Source of the DNA: Sepiola atlantica
Taxonomy: Eukaryota > Mollusca > Cephalopoda > Sepiida > Sepiolidae
Direction of reading: 5' to 3'
Length of the DNA: 64,000 bases
Assembly (NCBI GenBank): GCA_963556195.1
Contig: OY744525.1
Span: 28,010,769-28,074,768 of the forward strand
Shown here: piece by piece, positions 22,911 through 33,954 of the stretch
How the letters are laid out: every line of letters begins with the position of its first letter
How positions within the stretch are numbered: position 1 is the first letter of the stretch
The notes under the pieces: generated by a model
Database searches by the model: none
Told to the model about the DNA's origin: nothing
What the model saw: only the letters and a program-made list of their open reading frames with translations
Program-made: the position numbers and the translations under genes

Positions 22911-24146
22911 AAACATATTTACCATTCGCACCGGGGCAGCGATAGGTACCTATTTAGCATTCGCATTAGGGAGACTATAGGTACGTATTTAGAATTCACA
23001 CCGGGGCGGCGATAGGTACGTATTTAGCATTCGCCCGGGGTTTGCGATAGGTATGTATTCCGCAATCGCACCGGGGTGGCGATATGTACATATTTAGTAT
23101 TCGCACTGGGGCAGTGATAGGTACATATGGTGTATGCACACCGGGGCGGCAATATGAACGTATTTAGCATTCACCCCTAGGGCGGAGATAGGTACTTATT
23201 TAGCATTCAGCGGTGGCGATAGGTTCTTATATAGCATGTGCACATGGGGGGCAATAAGTACGTATATATTCACACCGGGGCGGCGATAGGTATGTATTTA
23301 GCATTCGCACCAGGGTGGCAATATGTACGTATTTAGCTTCCGCACCAGGGCGGCGATAGGTACGTATTTAGAATTCACACCGGGGCGGCGATAGGTATGT
23401 ATTTAGCATTTGCACCGGGGCAGCGATATGTATGTATTTAGCTTCCACACCGGGGCGGCGATAGGTACGTATTCAGAATTCAGGGGTGGCGATAGCTACG
23501 TATATAGCATGTACACATGGGCAGCAATAAGTACGTACATAGCATGCGCTCTGCGGCGGCGATCAGTACATATATAGCACGCGCACTGGGGCGGCGATAG
23601 GTACGTATATAGCACGTGCACCGGAACGGCGAAAGGTATGTATTTCGCATTCGCACCGTGGTGGTGATAGGTACGTATTTAGCATTCGCACCGGGGCAGC
23701 TATAGATACGTATTTAGCATTCGCACCAGGGCGGCTATAGGTACGTATTTAGCATTCGCACCAAAGCTGCGATAGGTACGTATTTAGCATTCGCACCAAA
23801 GCGGCAATATGTACATATTAATTATTCGCACTAGGGCAGCGATAGGTACTTATGTAGCATGCACACTGGGGCGCAATAGGTATTAATTTAGTATTCGCAC
23901 TAGGGCAGCGATAAGTAATTATGTAGCATACACACCGGGGCGCAATAGGTATTTATTTAGTATTCACACCGGGGCAACGATAGGTACTATTTAGCAGTCG
24001 CACCGGGGCGGCGATAGGTACTTAAATAGTATCTGCACTGAGGCAGCCATAGGTACGTATATAGTATGTGCAGTGGGGCGGCGATAGGTACGTATATAGT
24101 ATGCGCACCGGGGTGATGATAGATACGTATATAGTATGAACACCGG
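22911..24146. repeat. 35-bp minisatellite (copy 3)
   Basis: About 35 units of GGCGATAGGTACGTATTTAG plus CATTCGCACC, with local subtypes (TATTAATTATTCGCACTAGG; ATATAGCACGCGCAC). It ends at the 3' domain. Confidence 0.9.
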
Positions 24147-24447
24147 GGCGGAGATAAGTACCTATATAGAAGGCGCAGATAGAGGTGTTACTTTTTATAG
24201 AAATATTTCATACTATTGCCCTGGGCAACATAGGAGAAATAGTGGGGAAGAAACAGCTTTCGCAAAAGGCAAAATTAGAAAGTAGCGGTGAAATGGGGCG
24301 ACCAGGGAAGAGAAATGTAGAAAGATAAAGAGACGGCTATAGAGAAAGGGGGGGACATAGAAGTTTGAATATAAAGATGTTACACACACGATCTTTCTTC
24401 AAGTATATGTTTTTATGACCCCGAGCAACGCCGGGTAGCCCCGCTAG
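24147..24447 (+). other. Helitron-like 3' terminal domain (copy 3)
   Basis: Same domain as at 2719-3018, ending GCCGGGTAGCCCCGCTAG. It is followed at once by the TC start of copy 4. Confidence 0.7.
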
Positions 24448-24829
24448 TCTCTTCTATAAAGGGCAGTTTTTTGTATGTCTGTCTGTTTGTCTGTATGGCC
24501 AGCTTCTCCTCAAAAACTACGCGGCGACATATCAAAAAGTTGATATCTTCAGCACCGTACAACACCTGGGATCATAATATCTCAAAATGACAACAAAAAA
24601 CCATGTTGCTGGTGGTCAACGGGGCCAGTCTTCGGCAGCGGGTCTGGTTTTTTTAAACTTTTCTAATGTTATTCAGTAGTAATTTGGAAATCAGCCAATG
24701 TAATTATGTAATAATAATTTTGTTTTCAACCAACTTATTCTTGTGCACGTGACGTCACAGTAATAGGTATATGACGTCATCGTTATAGGTTTTGAAATTT
24801 TTTTTCTCTTCAAAACATTTTACTTTGAC

Positions 24830-25000
24830 ATATTTTTATACATAACATATAAAAGTGTATTCTTATGTAAAATTCACAGAGTAAGATGATGAGAGTATTC
24901 CCGAATCTATAAACCCACCTCTTAGGGGTCCATGGGGCATATTTAATCGGGGGGGGGGGGAGGCTTTTCAGTTATTTTTCATTATATTTTATAGTAATGA
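24830..25000. repeat. Partial ~320-bp module (copy 4)
   Basis: ACATAACATATAAAAGTGTA, CACAGAGTAAGATGATGAGA, TTAGGGGTCCATGGGG and a G run, as in the units at 29523-30660. Confidence 0.8.
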
Positions 25001-25019
25001 AACAAGAAAAAAAGGAGAA

Positions 25020-25310
25020 TTTGACAAGTACACGTTTACAGTGACCCGTTGGGTCAGAACCACTCTATATATGTATAAAAAAAGAAAAAAAGAATAATTT
25101 AACAAGTACACGTTTACAGTGACCCGTTGAGTCATAACCACTCTATATATCTATAAAAAAAGAAAAAAAGAAGAATTTAACAAGTACACGTTTACAGTGA
25201 CCCGTTGGGTCATAATCACTCTATATATGTATAAAAAAAGAAAAAAAGAATTTAACCAGTACATGTTACCAGTGACCCGTTGGGTCATAACCACTCTATA
25301 TATGCATAAA
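25020..25310. repeat. ~78-bp tandem repeat, four units
   Basis: CGTTTACAGTGACCCGTTGG followed by ACCACTCTATATATGTATAA and an A/G-rich stretch, recurring at about 25043, 25121, 25199 and 25275. Found only here. Confidence 0.9.
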
Positions 25311-25930
25311 AAAGACCCAAGACCAGGGGTTCTTCTACAATATAGGACCCGGAGGCTGCTGCAGAATAGGAACCATGGGTGCTTCTACAGTATAGGACCC
25401 AGAACCGGGGGTGCTTCTATCATATAGAACACTAGGCTTCTACAGAATAGGGACAATGGTGCTTCTACAGTATAGGGACCAGAGGATCTTCTACAGTATA
25501 GGGACCAGAGGTGCTTCTACAGTATAGGACCCAGTACCGGGGGTGCTTCTATAATATTAGAACATAGAGGCTTCTGCAGAAAAAGGACCATGGGTGCTTC
25601 TCCAGTATAGGGACCAGGGGTGCTTCTACAGTATATGACCCAGCACCAGGGGTGCTTCTACATTTTAGGACCCGGAGGCTTCTGCAGAATAGGGACAATG
25701 GGTGGTTCTCCAGTATAGGGACCAGGGGTGCTTCTCCACTATAGAGACCTGGGGTGGTGCTTCTAAAGTATCACGGCCTGCCAGGAATGTTAGTGATTCT
25801 ATAGTATAATGGTCCCTTGAAATATTGGTGCTTCTGAAGTATAACGGTCTCACCCTAGGAATGTTGGTGCTTCTAAATTATAATGGTCCCTACAAATATT
25901 GGTGCTTCTAAAGTATAACGGTCCCCCCAG
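25311..25930. repeat. ~30-bp minisatellite (GGTGCTTCTACAGTATAGGA)
   Basis: About 20 units alternating GCTTCTACAGTATAGGGACC and GCTTCTGCAGAATAGG. It is a diverged relative of the minisatellite at 1357-2465. The last units (from about 25760) change to GCTTCTAAAGTATAACGGTC with an AGGAATGTT(A/G) segment. Confidence 0.85.
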
Positions 25931-25974
25931 GAATGTTGTTTAAGGATAGCTAAGGAAGAGCGATAACTCACGTT

Positions 25975-27060
25975 TAAAAAAAAAAGTTGGGGGGGCTTGG
26001 AGTGATTAAGGGGTCGGGGAACATTTTAGGGGTCAGGCCGGACTTTTTAGGGGTCAGGGCAATTTTTTTTGTTTTTTTTTGTTTTGAACTACAAAATATA
26101 TCTCAGGGTTGGGGGAAAGTGAAAAATTAGGGGACTGGAGAGATTGAGGGGAAAATTTTAGGGTTCAGGCCGAACTTTTTAGTGGTCAGGCAAAATTTTT
26201 TTCTTTTTTGTTGTTTTGAACTCAAAATATTTCTCAGTGTTGAAGGGAGAGTGAAAAATTAGGGGGGTGGAAAGATTGAGGAGTCGGGGAAAATTTTAGG
26301 GGTAAGGCCGAACTTTTTAGGGGTCAGGCCAAATGGTTTTTTTTATTTGTTTTGAACTCAAAATATTTCTCAGGGTTGGGGTTGAGTGAAAAATTAAGGG
26401 GCTGGAGAGATTGATGGGTCGGAGAAAATTTTAGGGGTCAGGCCGAACTTTTTAGGAGTCAGGCCAAATCTTTTTCTTTTTTTTTTGTTTTGAAGTCAAA
26501 ATATTTCTCAGGGTTGGGGGAGAGTGAAAAATTAGGGGGCTGGATAGATTGAGGGGTCGGGGAAAATTTTAGGGGTCAGGCCGAACTTTTTAGGGGTCAG
26601 GCCAAATTTTTTTGTTTTTTTTGTGCTGAAGTCAAAATATTTCTCAGGGTGGGAGGAGAGTGAAACATTAGTTGGGAGGAGGGGCTAGAGAGATTGAGGG
26701 GTCGGGGAAAATTTTAGGGGTCAGGCCGAACTTCTTAGGGGTCAGGCCCAATTTTTTTTTTTTTTTTGAACTCAAAATATTTCTCAGGATTTGTGGAGAG
26801 TGAAAAACAAGTTAGGATGTGGTGTGCTGGAGAGATTGAGGGGTCCAGGAAAATTTTAGGAGTCAGGCCGAACTTTTTAGGGGTCAGGTGTGTTTTTAAA
26901 ATTTTTGTTTGTTTTTAACTCAAAATATTTCTCAGGGTTGGGGGAGAGTAAAACAAAATTGGAGGGTGCGGCTTGAGATATTAAGGGTCAAGGAAAATTG
27001 TAGGGGTCGGGCCAAACTTTTTAGTTGGTCGGGCGAAAGTTTTTTGTTTTTTAACTTAAA
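25975..27060. repeat. G-rich 'AGGGGTCAGGCC' module (copy 4)
   Basis: About seven units of 145-150 bp with GGTCAGGCCGAACTTTTTAG, poly-T and TCAAAATATTTCTCAGGGTT. Its last units closely match 5200-5540 of copy 2, including the GTTAGGATGTGG(G/T)GTGCTG variant. Confidence 0.9.
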
Positions 27061-27074
27061 ATATTTCGTAGGAA

Positions 27075-27675
27075 AATATATTGTATGCACACCGGGGCGG
27101 TGATAGATACGAATACAGTATGCGCACCGGGGCGGCGATAGGTATATATATAGTATGTGCACCAGGATGCCAATAGGTACATGTATAGTATTGCATAGAG
27201 GTGGCGATAGGTACTATATAGAATGTGCACAGGGATGGCAGTAAGTATGTATATAGAATGCGCACCAGGGCGGTTATAGGTATATATTTAGCATGTGCTC
27301 CAGGGCGGCTATCAGTACGTATATAGCACGCACACCAGGGTGACGATAGGTACGTAATTAGCATGCGCACCGGAACGGCGATAGGAACATATTTAGCATT
27401 CGCATCAGGCCGGCAATAGTGACGTATTTAGCATTTGCACCGGGGTGGCGATGGGTACGTATGTAGCATTCGCAATGGGGCGGCGATAGGTACGTATGCA
27501 GCATTCACACTGGGGTGGTGATAGGTACGTATGTAGCATATGCACTGGGGCAGCGATAGGTACTTATTTATTATGCATACCGGGGCGGAAGAGGTACTTA
27601 TATAGTATCTGCCTGGGGCGGCGATAGGTACGTATATTGTATGTGCACCAGGGTGGCGATAGATATGTATATAGT
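27075..27675. repeat. 35-bp minisatellite (copy 4)
   Basis: About 17 units. The order of variants (TATTGCATAGAGGTGGCGAT, CAGGGATGGCAGTAAGTATG, CATCAGGCCGGCAATAGTGA) parallels copy 2 at 5560-6125 unit by unit. Copies 2 and 4 are therefore close relatives over this part. Confidence 0.9.
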
Positions 27676-27985
27676 ATGAACAGCGGGGCGGAGATAAGTA
27701 CCTATATAGAAGGCGCAGATAGATGTAGTACTTTTTATAGAAATATGTCATACTATTGCCCTGCGCAACGTAGGAGAAATGGTGAGGAAGAATCAGCTTT
27801 TGCAAAATGCAAAATTAGAAAGTAGCGGTGAAATGGGGCGACCAGAGAAGAGAAAGGTAGAAAGACGAAGAGACGGCTGCAGAGGCGAGGGAAGAAATAG
27901 AAGTTTGTATATAAAGATGTTACACAAGCGATTTTTCTTCAATTATGTCTTTATGACCTCGAGCAACGCCGGGTAGCCCCGCTAG
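27676..27985 (+). other. Helitron-like 3' terminal domain (copy 4)
   Basis: Ends CCCCGCTAG at 27985, then CGT, then the TCTTCTC start of copy 5. This is the only junction in the array with extra bases. Confidence 0.7.
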
Positions 27986-28486
27986 CGTTCTTCTCTTATA
28001 TAAAGGGCAGTTGTCTGTTTGTTTGTGTGTTTGTATGTCCAGTATCTCCTCAAAAACTACGCGACGACATGTCAAAAAGTTGACATCTACAAATCCCGGA
28101 TGTAAAATATCTAAAAATCGCGAAAAACGATTCACTCGCTGACAGTCAACCGGACCACTTTTCGACAAAAGGTAGCAGTTTTTTCGTATTTTACAAGACT
28201 TTTTCAACGTTAATATGTAGTAAATTCGAAATAATCTAATGTATTTATGTACTAATCCGATAAAAATGCAGAGTCACTGTAAACATCCCATAATCCCTTG
28301 CCGGATGTACCCGATCTTGCCCGACATTCAGTCCGGTTGTATCAAATCATCCAATAACTTCTGTCCGGATGCATCAATAACAACATATGAATCCTACGTT
28401 AAGAGTGTGTAGTGAAACAAGGGTTGCTCAATCACATCCGCACCTGTCCCATAATCCCTTGCCGGATGTACCCGGTCTTGCCCTAA

Positions 28487-28855
28487 ATTGTGTCCGGTTG
28501 TATCAGGTCATCATGACGTCAGAGAGTGGCAGATAATTTGAAAAATAATGCAAAGTGCCGGGAAGAAATTCACTCACACTACAACCTTTTAATAGACGCT
28601 AATATTCCTCCCCCTCCCTTCCGTTATCATGATAGGCATTACCTCCTCCTTTCATGCAAAATTAGGGGGAGGGTGACGGCATTCGCCGGTGTGAGCGCCT
28701 CAGGCCAAATTTTGGGGAGGGGGAGTGTCGGCATTCGCCGGCGCTCACACCTTTTTGAGAGGGTGGAGATAGTGTAGTATCTGTTGCGAGGAGAGAGTGT
28801 CAGCATTCGCCGGTGTGAGCGCCTCAAACCAAATTTTTTCTTGGGGGGTGGATAT
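28487..28855. repeat. GTGTGAGCGCCTCAGGCC module (copy 5)
   Basis: Nearly the same sequence as 21827-22240, including GTCATCATGACGTCAGAGAG, AATAGACGCTAATATTCCTC and GGCATTCGCCGGTGTGAGCG units. Confidence 0.85.
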
Positions 28856-28857
28856 TA

Positions 28858-29522
28858 AGCAAATCTATAATAAAGACTAATGTGCATTTATTTGTATCTA
28901 TAATAAAGGCCAATGTGCATTTATTTGTATCTATAATAAAGGCCAATGTGCATTTATTTGTATCTATAATAAAGACCAATGTGCATTTATTTGTATCTAT
29001 AATAAAGACCAATGTGGATTTATTTGTATCTATAATAAATGCCAATGTGCATTTACCTGTATCTATAATAAAGGCCAATGTGCATTTATCTGTATCTATA
29101 ATAAAGACCAATGTGCATTTATTTGTATCTATAATAAAGGCCAATGTGCATTTATTTGTATCTATAATAAAGACCAATGTGCATTTATTTGTATCTATAA
29201 TAAAGACCAATGTGCATTTATTTGTATCTATAATGAAGGCCAATTTGCATTTATTTGTATCTATAATAAAGACCAATGTGCATTTATTTGTATCTATAAT
29301 AAAGGCCAATGTGCATTTACCTGTATCTATGATAAAGGCCAATGTGCATTTATCTGTATCTATAATAAAGACCAATGTGCATTTATTTGTATCTATAATA
29401 AAGACCAATGTGCATTTATTTGTATCTATAATAAAGACCAATGTGCATTTATTTTTATCTATAATAAAGACCAATGTGCATTTATTTGTATCTATAATAA
29501 AGACCAATGTGCATTTATATTT
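28858..29522. repeat. 33-bp minisatellite, about 20 units (copy 5)
   Basis: Twenty near-identical units of TCTATAATAAAGACCAATGT plus GCATTTATTTGTA, with A(G)ACC/AGGCC and TTTG/TCTG/CCTG variants in a partly repeating order. One frame on each strand is open for over 220 codons purely because 33 is divisible by three. The peptides are perfect 11-residue repeats without a signal peptide or known domain, so I do not call a gene. Confidence 0.95.
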
Positions 29523-30660
29523 CATCGGGGGAGGGCTTTTCATTTATTTTTGATGATATTTTATAGTAATTTTAAATTGCTGAGTCATATTGTAATTTAA
29601 TTACGTAATACCTCAAGTTCATAAACCAATTAATGTTTTTTAATGCAATTTATTTTTTAGAGGATAGCTAAGGAAGTGCGTTAACTCACGTTTTAAAACA
29701 CAATTAAGGTGTTTAAAACAAGATTAGAGAATATATACATAACATATAAAAGTGTATTCTTATGTAAAATTCACAGAGTATTTCCGAATCTATTAACGCA
29801 GCGCTTAGGGGTCCATGGGGAATATTTCGTCAGGGACGAGGGGGGGGCTTTTCATTTATTTTTGATGATATTTAATAGTAATTTTAAATTGCTGAGTCAT
29901 ATTGTAATTTAATTACGTAATACCTCAAGTTCATAAACCAATTAATGTTTTTTAATGCAATTTATTTTTTAGGGGATAGCTAAGGAAGTGCGTTAACTCA
30001 CGTTTAAAAACACAATTAAGGTGTTTAAAACAAGGTTAGAGAATATATACATAACATATAAAAGTGTATTTTATGTAAAATTCACAGAGTAAGATGATGA
30101 GAGTATTCCCGAATCTATTAACCCAGCCCTTAGGGGTCCATGGGGAATATTTCATCGGGGGGTGGGGCTTTTTATTTATTTTTGATGATATTTTATAGTA
30201 ATTTGAAATTGCTGAGTCATATTGTAATTTAATTACGTAATACCTCAAGTTCATAAACCAATTAATGTTTTTTAATGCAATTTATTTTTTAGAGGATAGC
30301 TAAGGAAGTGCGTTAACTCACGTTTAAAAACACAATTAAGGTGTTTAAAACAAGGTTAGAGAATATATACATAACATATAAAAGTGTATTCTTATGTAAA
30401 ATTCACAGAGTAAGATGATGAGAGTATTCCCGAATCTATTAACCCAGCCCTTAGGGGTCCATAGGGAATATTTCATCGGGGGGGGGGGGACTTTTCAGTT
30501 ATTTTTCATTATATTTTATAGTAATTTGAAATTGCTGAGTCATATTGTAATTTAATTACGTAATATCTCAAGTTCATAAACCAATTAATGTTTTTTAATG
30601 AAATTTATTTTTTAGAGGATAGCTAAGGAAGTGCGTTAACTCACGTTTAAAAACACAATT
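29523..30660. repeat. ~320-bp tandem repeat, about 3.5 units
   Basis: GGATAGCTAAGGAAGTGCGT recurs near 29661, 29974, 30294 and 30615. Each unit holds GAAATTGCTGAGTCATATTG, ATTACGTAATACCTCAAGTT, CATAACATATAAAAGTGTA, TTAGGGGTCCATGGGG and a variable G run. Confidence 0.92.
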
Positions 30661-31975
30661 AAATTTTAGGGGTCAGGACAAATTTTTTAGGGGTCAGGAC
30701 AATTTTTTTTTTTTTTTTTTAACTTAAAATATTTCTCAGGGTTGTGGGACACTGAAAAAAAAAGTTGGTGGGGGGGCTGGAGAGATTAGGGGTCGGGGAA
30801 AATTTAAGGGTCACGCCAAATTTTTTAGGGGCCCGGCCAAATTTTTTTTTTTCTTTTTTTGAACTTTAAATATTCCTCAGGGTTGTGGGAAAGTGAAAAA
30901 AAGTTGGAGGGGGGGGGGGGCTGGAGAGATTAGGGGGTCGGGGAAAATTTTAGGGGTCAGGCCAAATTTTTAGGGGTCAAGCCAATTTTTTTTTTTTTGA
31001 ACTTAAAATATTTCTCAGGTTTGTGGGACACTGAAAAAAAGTTGGTGGGGGGGGCTGGAGAGATTAGGGGGTCGGGGAAAATTTAAGGGTCAGGCTAAAT
31101 TTTTTAGGGGTCCGGCCAATTCTTTTTTTTTCTTTTTTTGAACTTAAAATATTCCTCAGGGTTGTGGGAGAGTAAAAAAAAGTTGGAGGGGTGGGGGTGG
31201 GGGCTGGAGAGATTTGGGTGTCGGGGAAAATTTTAGGGGTCAGGCCAAATTTTTAGGGGTCAATTTTTTTTTTTTTTTTTTGAACTTAAAATATTTCTCA
31301 GGGTTGTGGGAGAATCAAAAAAAGTTCGGGGGGGGGGGGGCTGGAAGGATTAGGTGGTCGTGGAAAATTTTACGGGTCAGGCCGAACTTTTTAGGTGTCA
31401 GGCCAAATTTTTTGTTTTTTTTTGTTTTTGAACTCAAAATATTTCTCATGTTTGGGAGAGTAAAAGAAATTGAGGGGGGCTAGAGAGATTGGGGGGGGGG
31501 GGGGGTGTCGGAGAAATTTTCAGGGGTCAGGACAAACTTTTAAGTGGTCGGGCCAAATTTTTTTATTTTTTTATTTTTTGTACTAAAAATATTCCTCAGG
31601 GTTGGGCGATAGTAAAAACAAGTGTTGGGGGTGGGGGCTGGAGAGATTGGGGGGGGGGGGGGGGTCGGGGAAATTTTTAGGGGTCAGGACAAACTTTTTA
31701 TAGGTCGGGCCAAATTTTTTTTGTTTTTTTATTTTTTTAACTAAAAATATTTCTCAGGGTTGGGAGAGAATTAAAAAAAAGTTCGGGGGGGGGGGGGGTT
31801 CTGGAGAGATTGGGGGCTCGGGGAAATGTTTAGAGGTCAGGACAAACTTTTTAGGGGTCGGACCAAATTTTTTTATCTTTTTATTTTTGGAACTAAAAAT
31901 ATTACTCAGGGTTGGGCGAGAGTAAAAAAAAGTTGGGGGGCCTGGAGAGATTGGGGGGTCGTGGAAATATTTAGC
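30661..31975. repeat. G-rich 'AGGGGTCAGGCC' module (copy 5)
   Basis: About nine units. G runs reach ~17 bases (near 31490-31506 and 31650-31665) and T runs ~19. The G-rich strand has many closely spaced GGGG runs. Small frames here encode only low-complexity peptides. Confidence 0.88.
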
Positions 31976-32145
31976 GGCGATATAAACGTATTTACCATTC
32001 GCACCGGGGCGGCGATATGTACCTATTTAGCATTCGCATCACGGCGGCAATAGGTACCTATTTAGCATTCAGCGGTGGCGATAGGAACGTATATAGCATG
32101 TGCACATGGGATGCCATAAGTACGAATATAGCATGCGCACCGGGA
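31976..32145. repeat. Short 35-bp minisatellite block
   Basis: Four to five units from GGCGATATAAACGTATTTAC to ATAGCATGCGCACCGGGAG. Its opening matches the start of the copy 3 array at 22911. Confidence 0.85.
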
Positions 32146-32465
32146 GTGTAAAAAAAAAATTGGGGGGGCAACATTTTTTTCTTTCTCTTTTATCTTTTTC
32201 ATTGAAAATATTTATATGTATGGGGCAGGATGAAAAAAAATTTTTTCGGGGCTATGTATGGGAGGAACATCAAATTTTTGGGGCCGGTCAAAAAATTTTC
32301 TTTTCTTTTTTATTTCTTTTAAATTAAAAATATTTCTAAGTATGTGGGAGGATGGAAAAAAATTTTTCGTGGGGGGAGGCAAAAAAATTTCTTTTTTTCT
32401 GTTTTTAACTAAAATTATTTATATTTATGATAGTGACAATACATGAATGAACACTATTTTGTTTT
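32140..32465. repeat. ~120-bp G/T-rich module (copy 5)
   Basis: Matches the module at 1-430, including the closing TTATGATAGTGACAATACAT followed by GAATGAACACTATTT. It links copies 1 and 5. Confidence 0.8.
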
Positions 32466-32499
32466 TCTAACACGACAGGGGTGCACTAATATGAGTTCT

Positions 32500-33954
32500 T
32501 ACGTATGCGAACTGGGCTGGAGATAGGTACATATATAGTATGTGCACCCTTGCAGAGATAGGTAAGTATGTAGTATGCACACCAGAGCCGCGATAGGTAC
32601 GAATATATTATGCGCACCGGGCCGGCGATAGGTTTATATATAGTATGTGCACTGGGGTGGCATAGGTACGTATATAGTAGTGGATAGAGGTGGCGATAGC
32701 TAAGTATTTAGCATTCGCCCTGGGGTTGCGATAGGTACGTATTCAGCATTCGCACCGGGGCGGCGATATGTACATATTTAGTATTCGCACTGGGGCAGTG
32801 ATAGGTACATATGGTGTATGCACACCGGGGCGGCAATATGTACATATTTAGCATTCACCCCTGGGCGGAGATAGGTACTTATTTAGCATTCAGCGGTGGC
32901 GATAGGTACGTATATAGCATGTGCACATCGGCGGCAATAAGTACGTATATAGTATGCGCACCGGGGCGGTGATAGGTATGTGTTTAGCATGTGCACTGGG
33001 GCAGCGATCGGTTCATATATAGCACGTGCACCGGGGCGGCGATAGGTACGTATATAGCACGCGCACCGGGGCGGCGAAAGGTACGTATTTAAAATTCACA
33101 CCGGGGCGGCGATAGGTACGTATTTAGCATTCACACCGGGTCGGCGATAGGTATGTATTTAGCATTCACACCGGGGCGGCGATAGGTATGTATTTAGCAT
33201 TCGCACCAGGGTGGCGATAGGTACGTATTTAGAATTCACACAGGAGCGGCGATAGGTACGTATTTAGAATTCACACCGGGGCGGCGATAGGTATGTATTT
33301 AGCATTCGCACCGGGGCAGCGATATGTACCTATTTAGCTTCCACACCGGGGCGGCGCATAGGTACGTATTCAGAATTCAGGGGTGGCGATAGCTACGTAT
33401 ATAGCATGTACACATGTACGTACATAGCATGCGCTCTGCGGCGGCGATCAGTATATATATAGCACTCGCACCGGGGCGGCGATAGGTACGTATATAGCAC
33501 GCGCACCGGGGCGGCGATAGGTACGTATATAGCACATGCACCGGAACGGCGAAAGGTATGTATTTCGCATTCGCACCGGGGCGGCTATAGGTACGTATTT
33601 AGCATTTGCACCTGGCCGGCGATAGGTACGTATTTAGCATTCGCACCAAAGCGGCGATAGGTACGTATTTAGCATTCGCACCAAAGCGGCAATATGTACA
33701 TATTAATTATTCGCACTAGGGCAGCGATGGGTACTTATGTAGCATGCACACCGGGGCGGCGATAGGTACTATTTAGCATTCGCACCGGGGCGGCGATAGG
33801 TACTTAAATAGTATCTGCACTGGGGCGGCGATAGGTACGTATATAGTATGTGCAGTGGGGCGGCGATAGGTACGTATATAGTATGTGCAGTGGGGCGGCG
33901 ATAGGTACGTATATAGTATGCGCACCGGGGTGATGATAGATACGTATATAGTAT
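32500..33954. repeat. 35-bp minisatellite (copy 5)
   Basis: About 41 units. Several runs of variants match copy 3 in order (for example ATGGTGTATGCACACCGGGG, and TATTAATTATTCGCACTAGG), so the arrays descend from a common one with deletions and duplications. Confidence 0.9.

Larger units (their letters stand above)
6431..24447 (+). mobile_element. Helitron-like element copy 3 (expanded, 18.0 kb)
   Basis: TCTTCTCCTATATAAAGGGC start, CTAG end at 24444-24447. It shares the leader (6431-6560) and its final 2.6 kb with the other copies. Between them it holds a 6.6-kb 85-bp satellite and an 8.6-kb block of duplicated, inverted and minisatellite DNA absent from the other four. The module series resumes at about 21827 with TTGTGTCCGGTT, the same bases found at 28487 in copy 5. 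The extra DNA therefore looks inserted or captured, though growth by internal amplification is also possible. Confidence 0.6.
24448..27985 (+). mobile_element. Helitron-like element copy 4 (complete, 3.5 kb)
   Basis: Starts TCTCTTCTATAAAGGGCAG and ends CTAG at 27982-27985. Contents in order: leader (24448-24830), part of the ~320-bp module (24830-25000), 78-bp repeat (25020-25310), ~30-bp minisatellite related to that of copy 1 (25310-25930), end of the ~320-bp module (GGATAGCTAAGGAAG), G-rich module (25975-27060), 35-bp minisatellite (27075-27675), 3' domain. The ~320-bp module is split around the 78-bp and ~30-bp repeats, which suggests those repeats expanded inside it. Confidence 0.67.

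Noticed and set aside
28824..29553. 239- and 223-codon opposite-strand frames
   Set aside because: Both are the 33-bp minisatellite read in a frame preserved by unit length; being open on both strands at once is the mark of a repeat, not of a gene.
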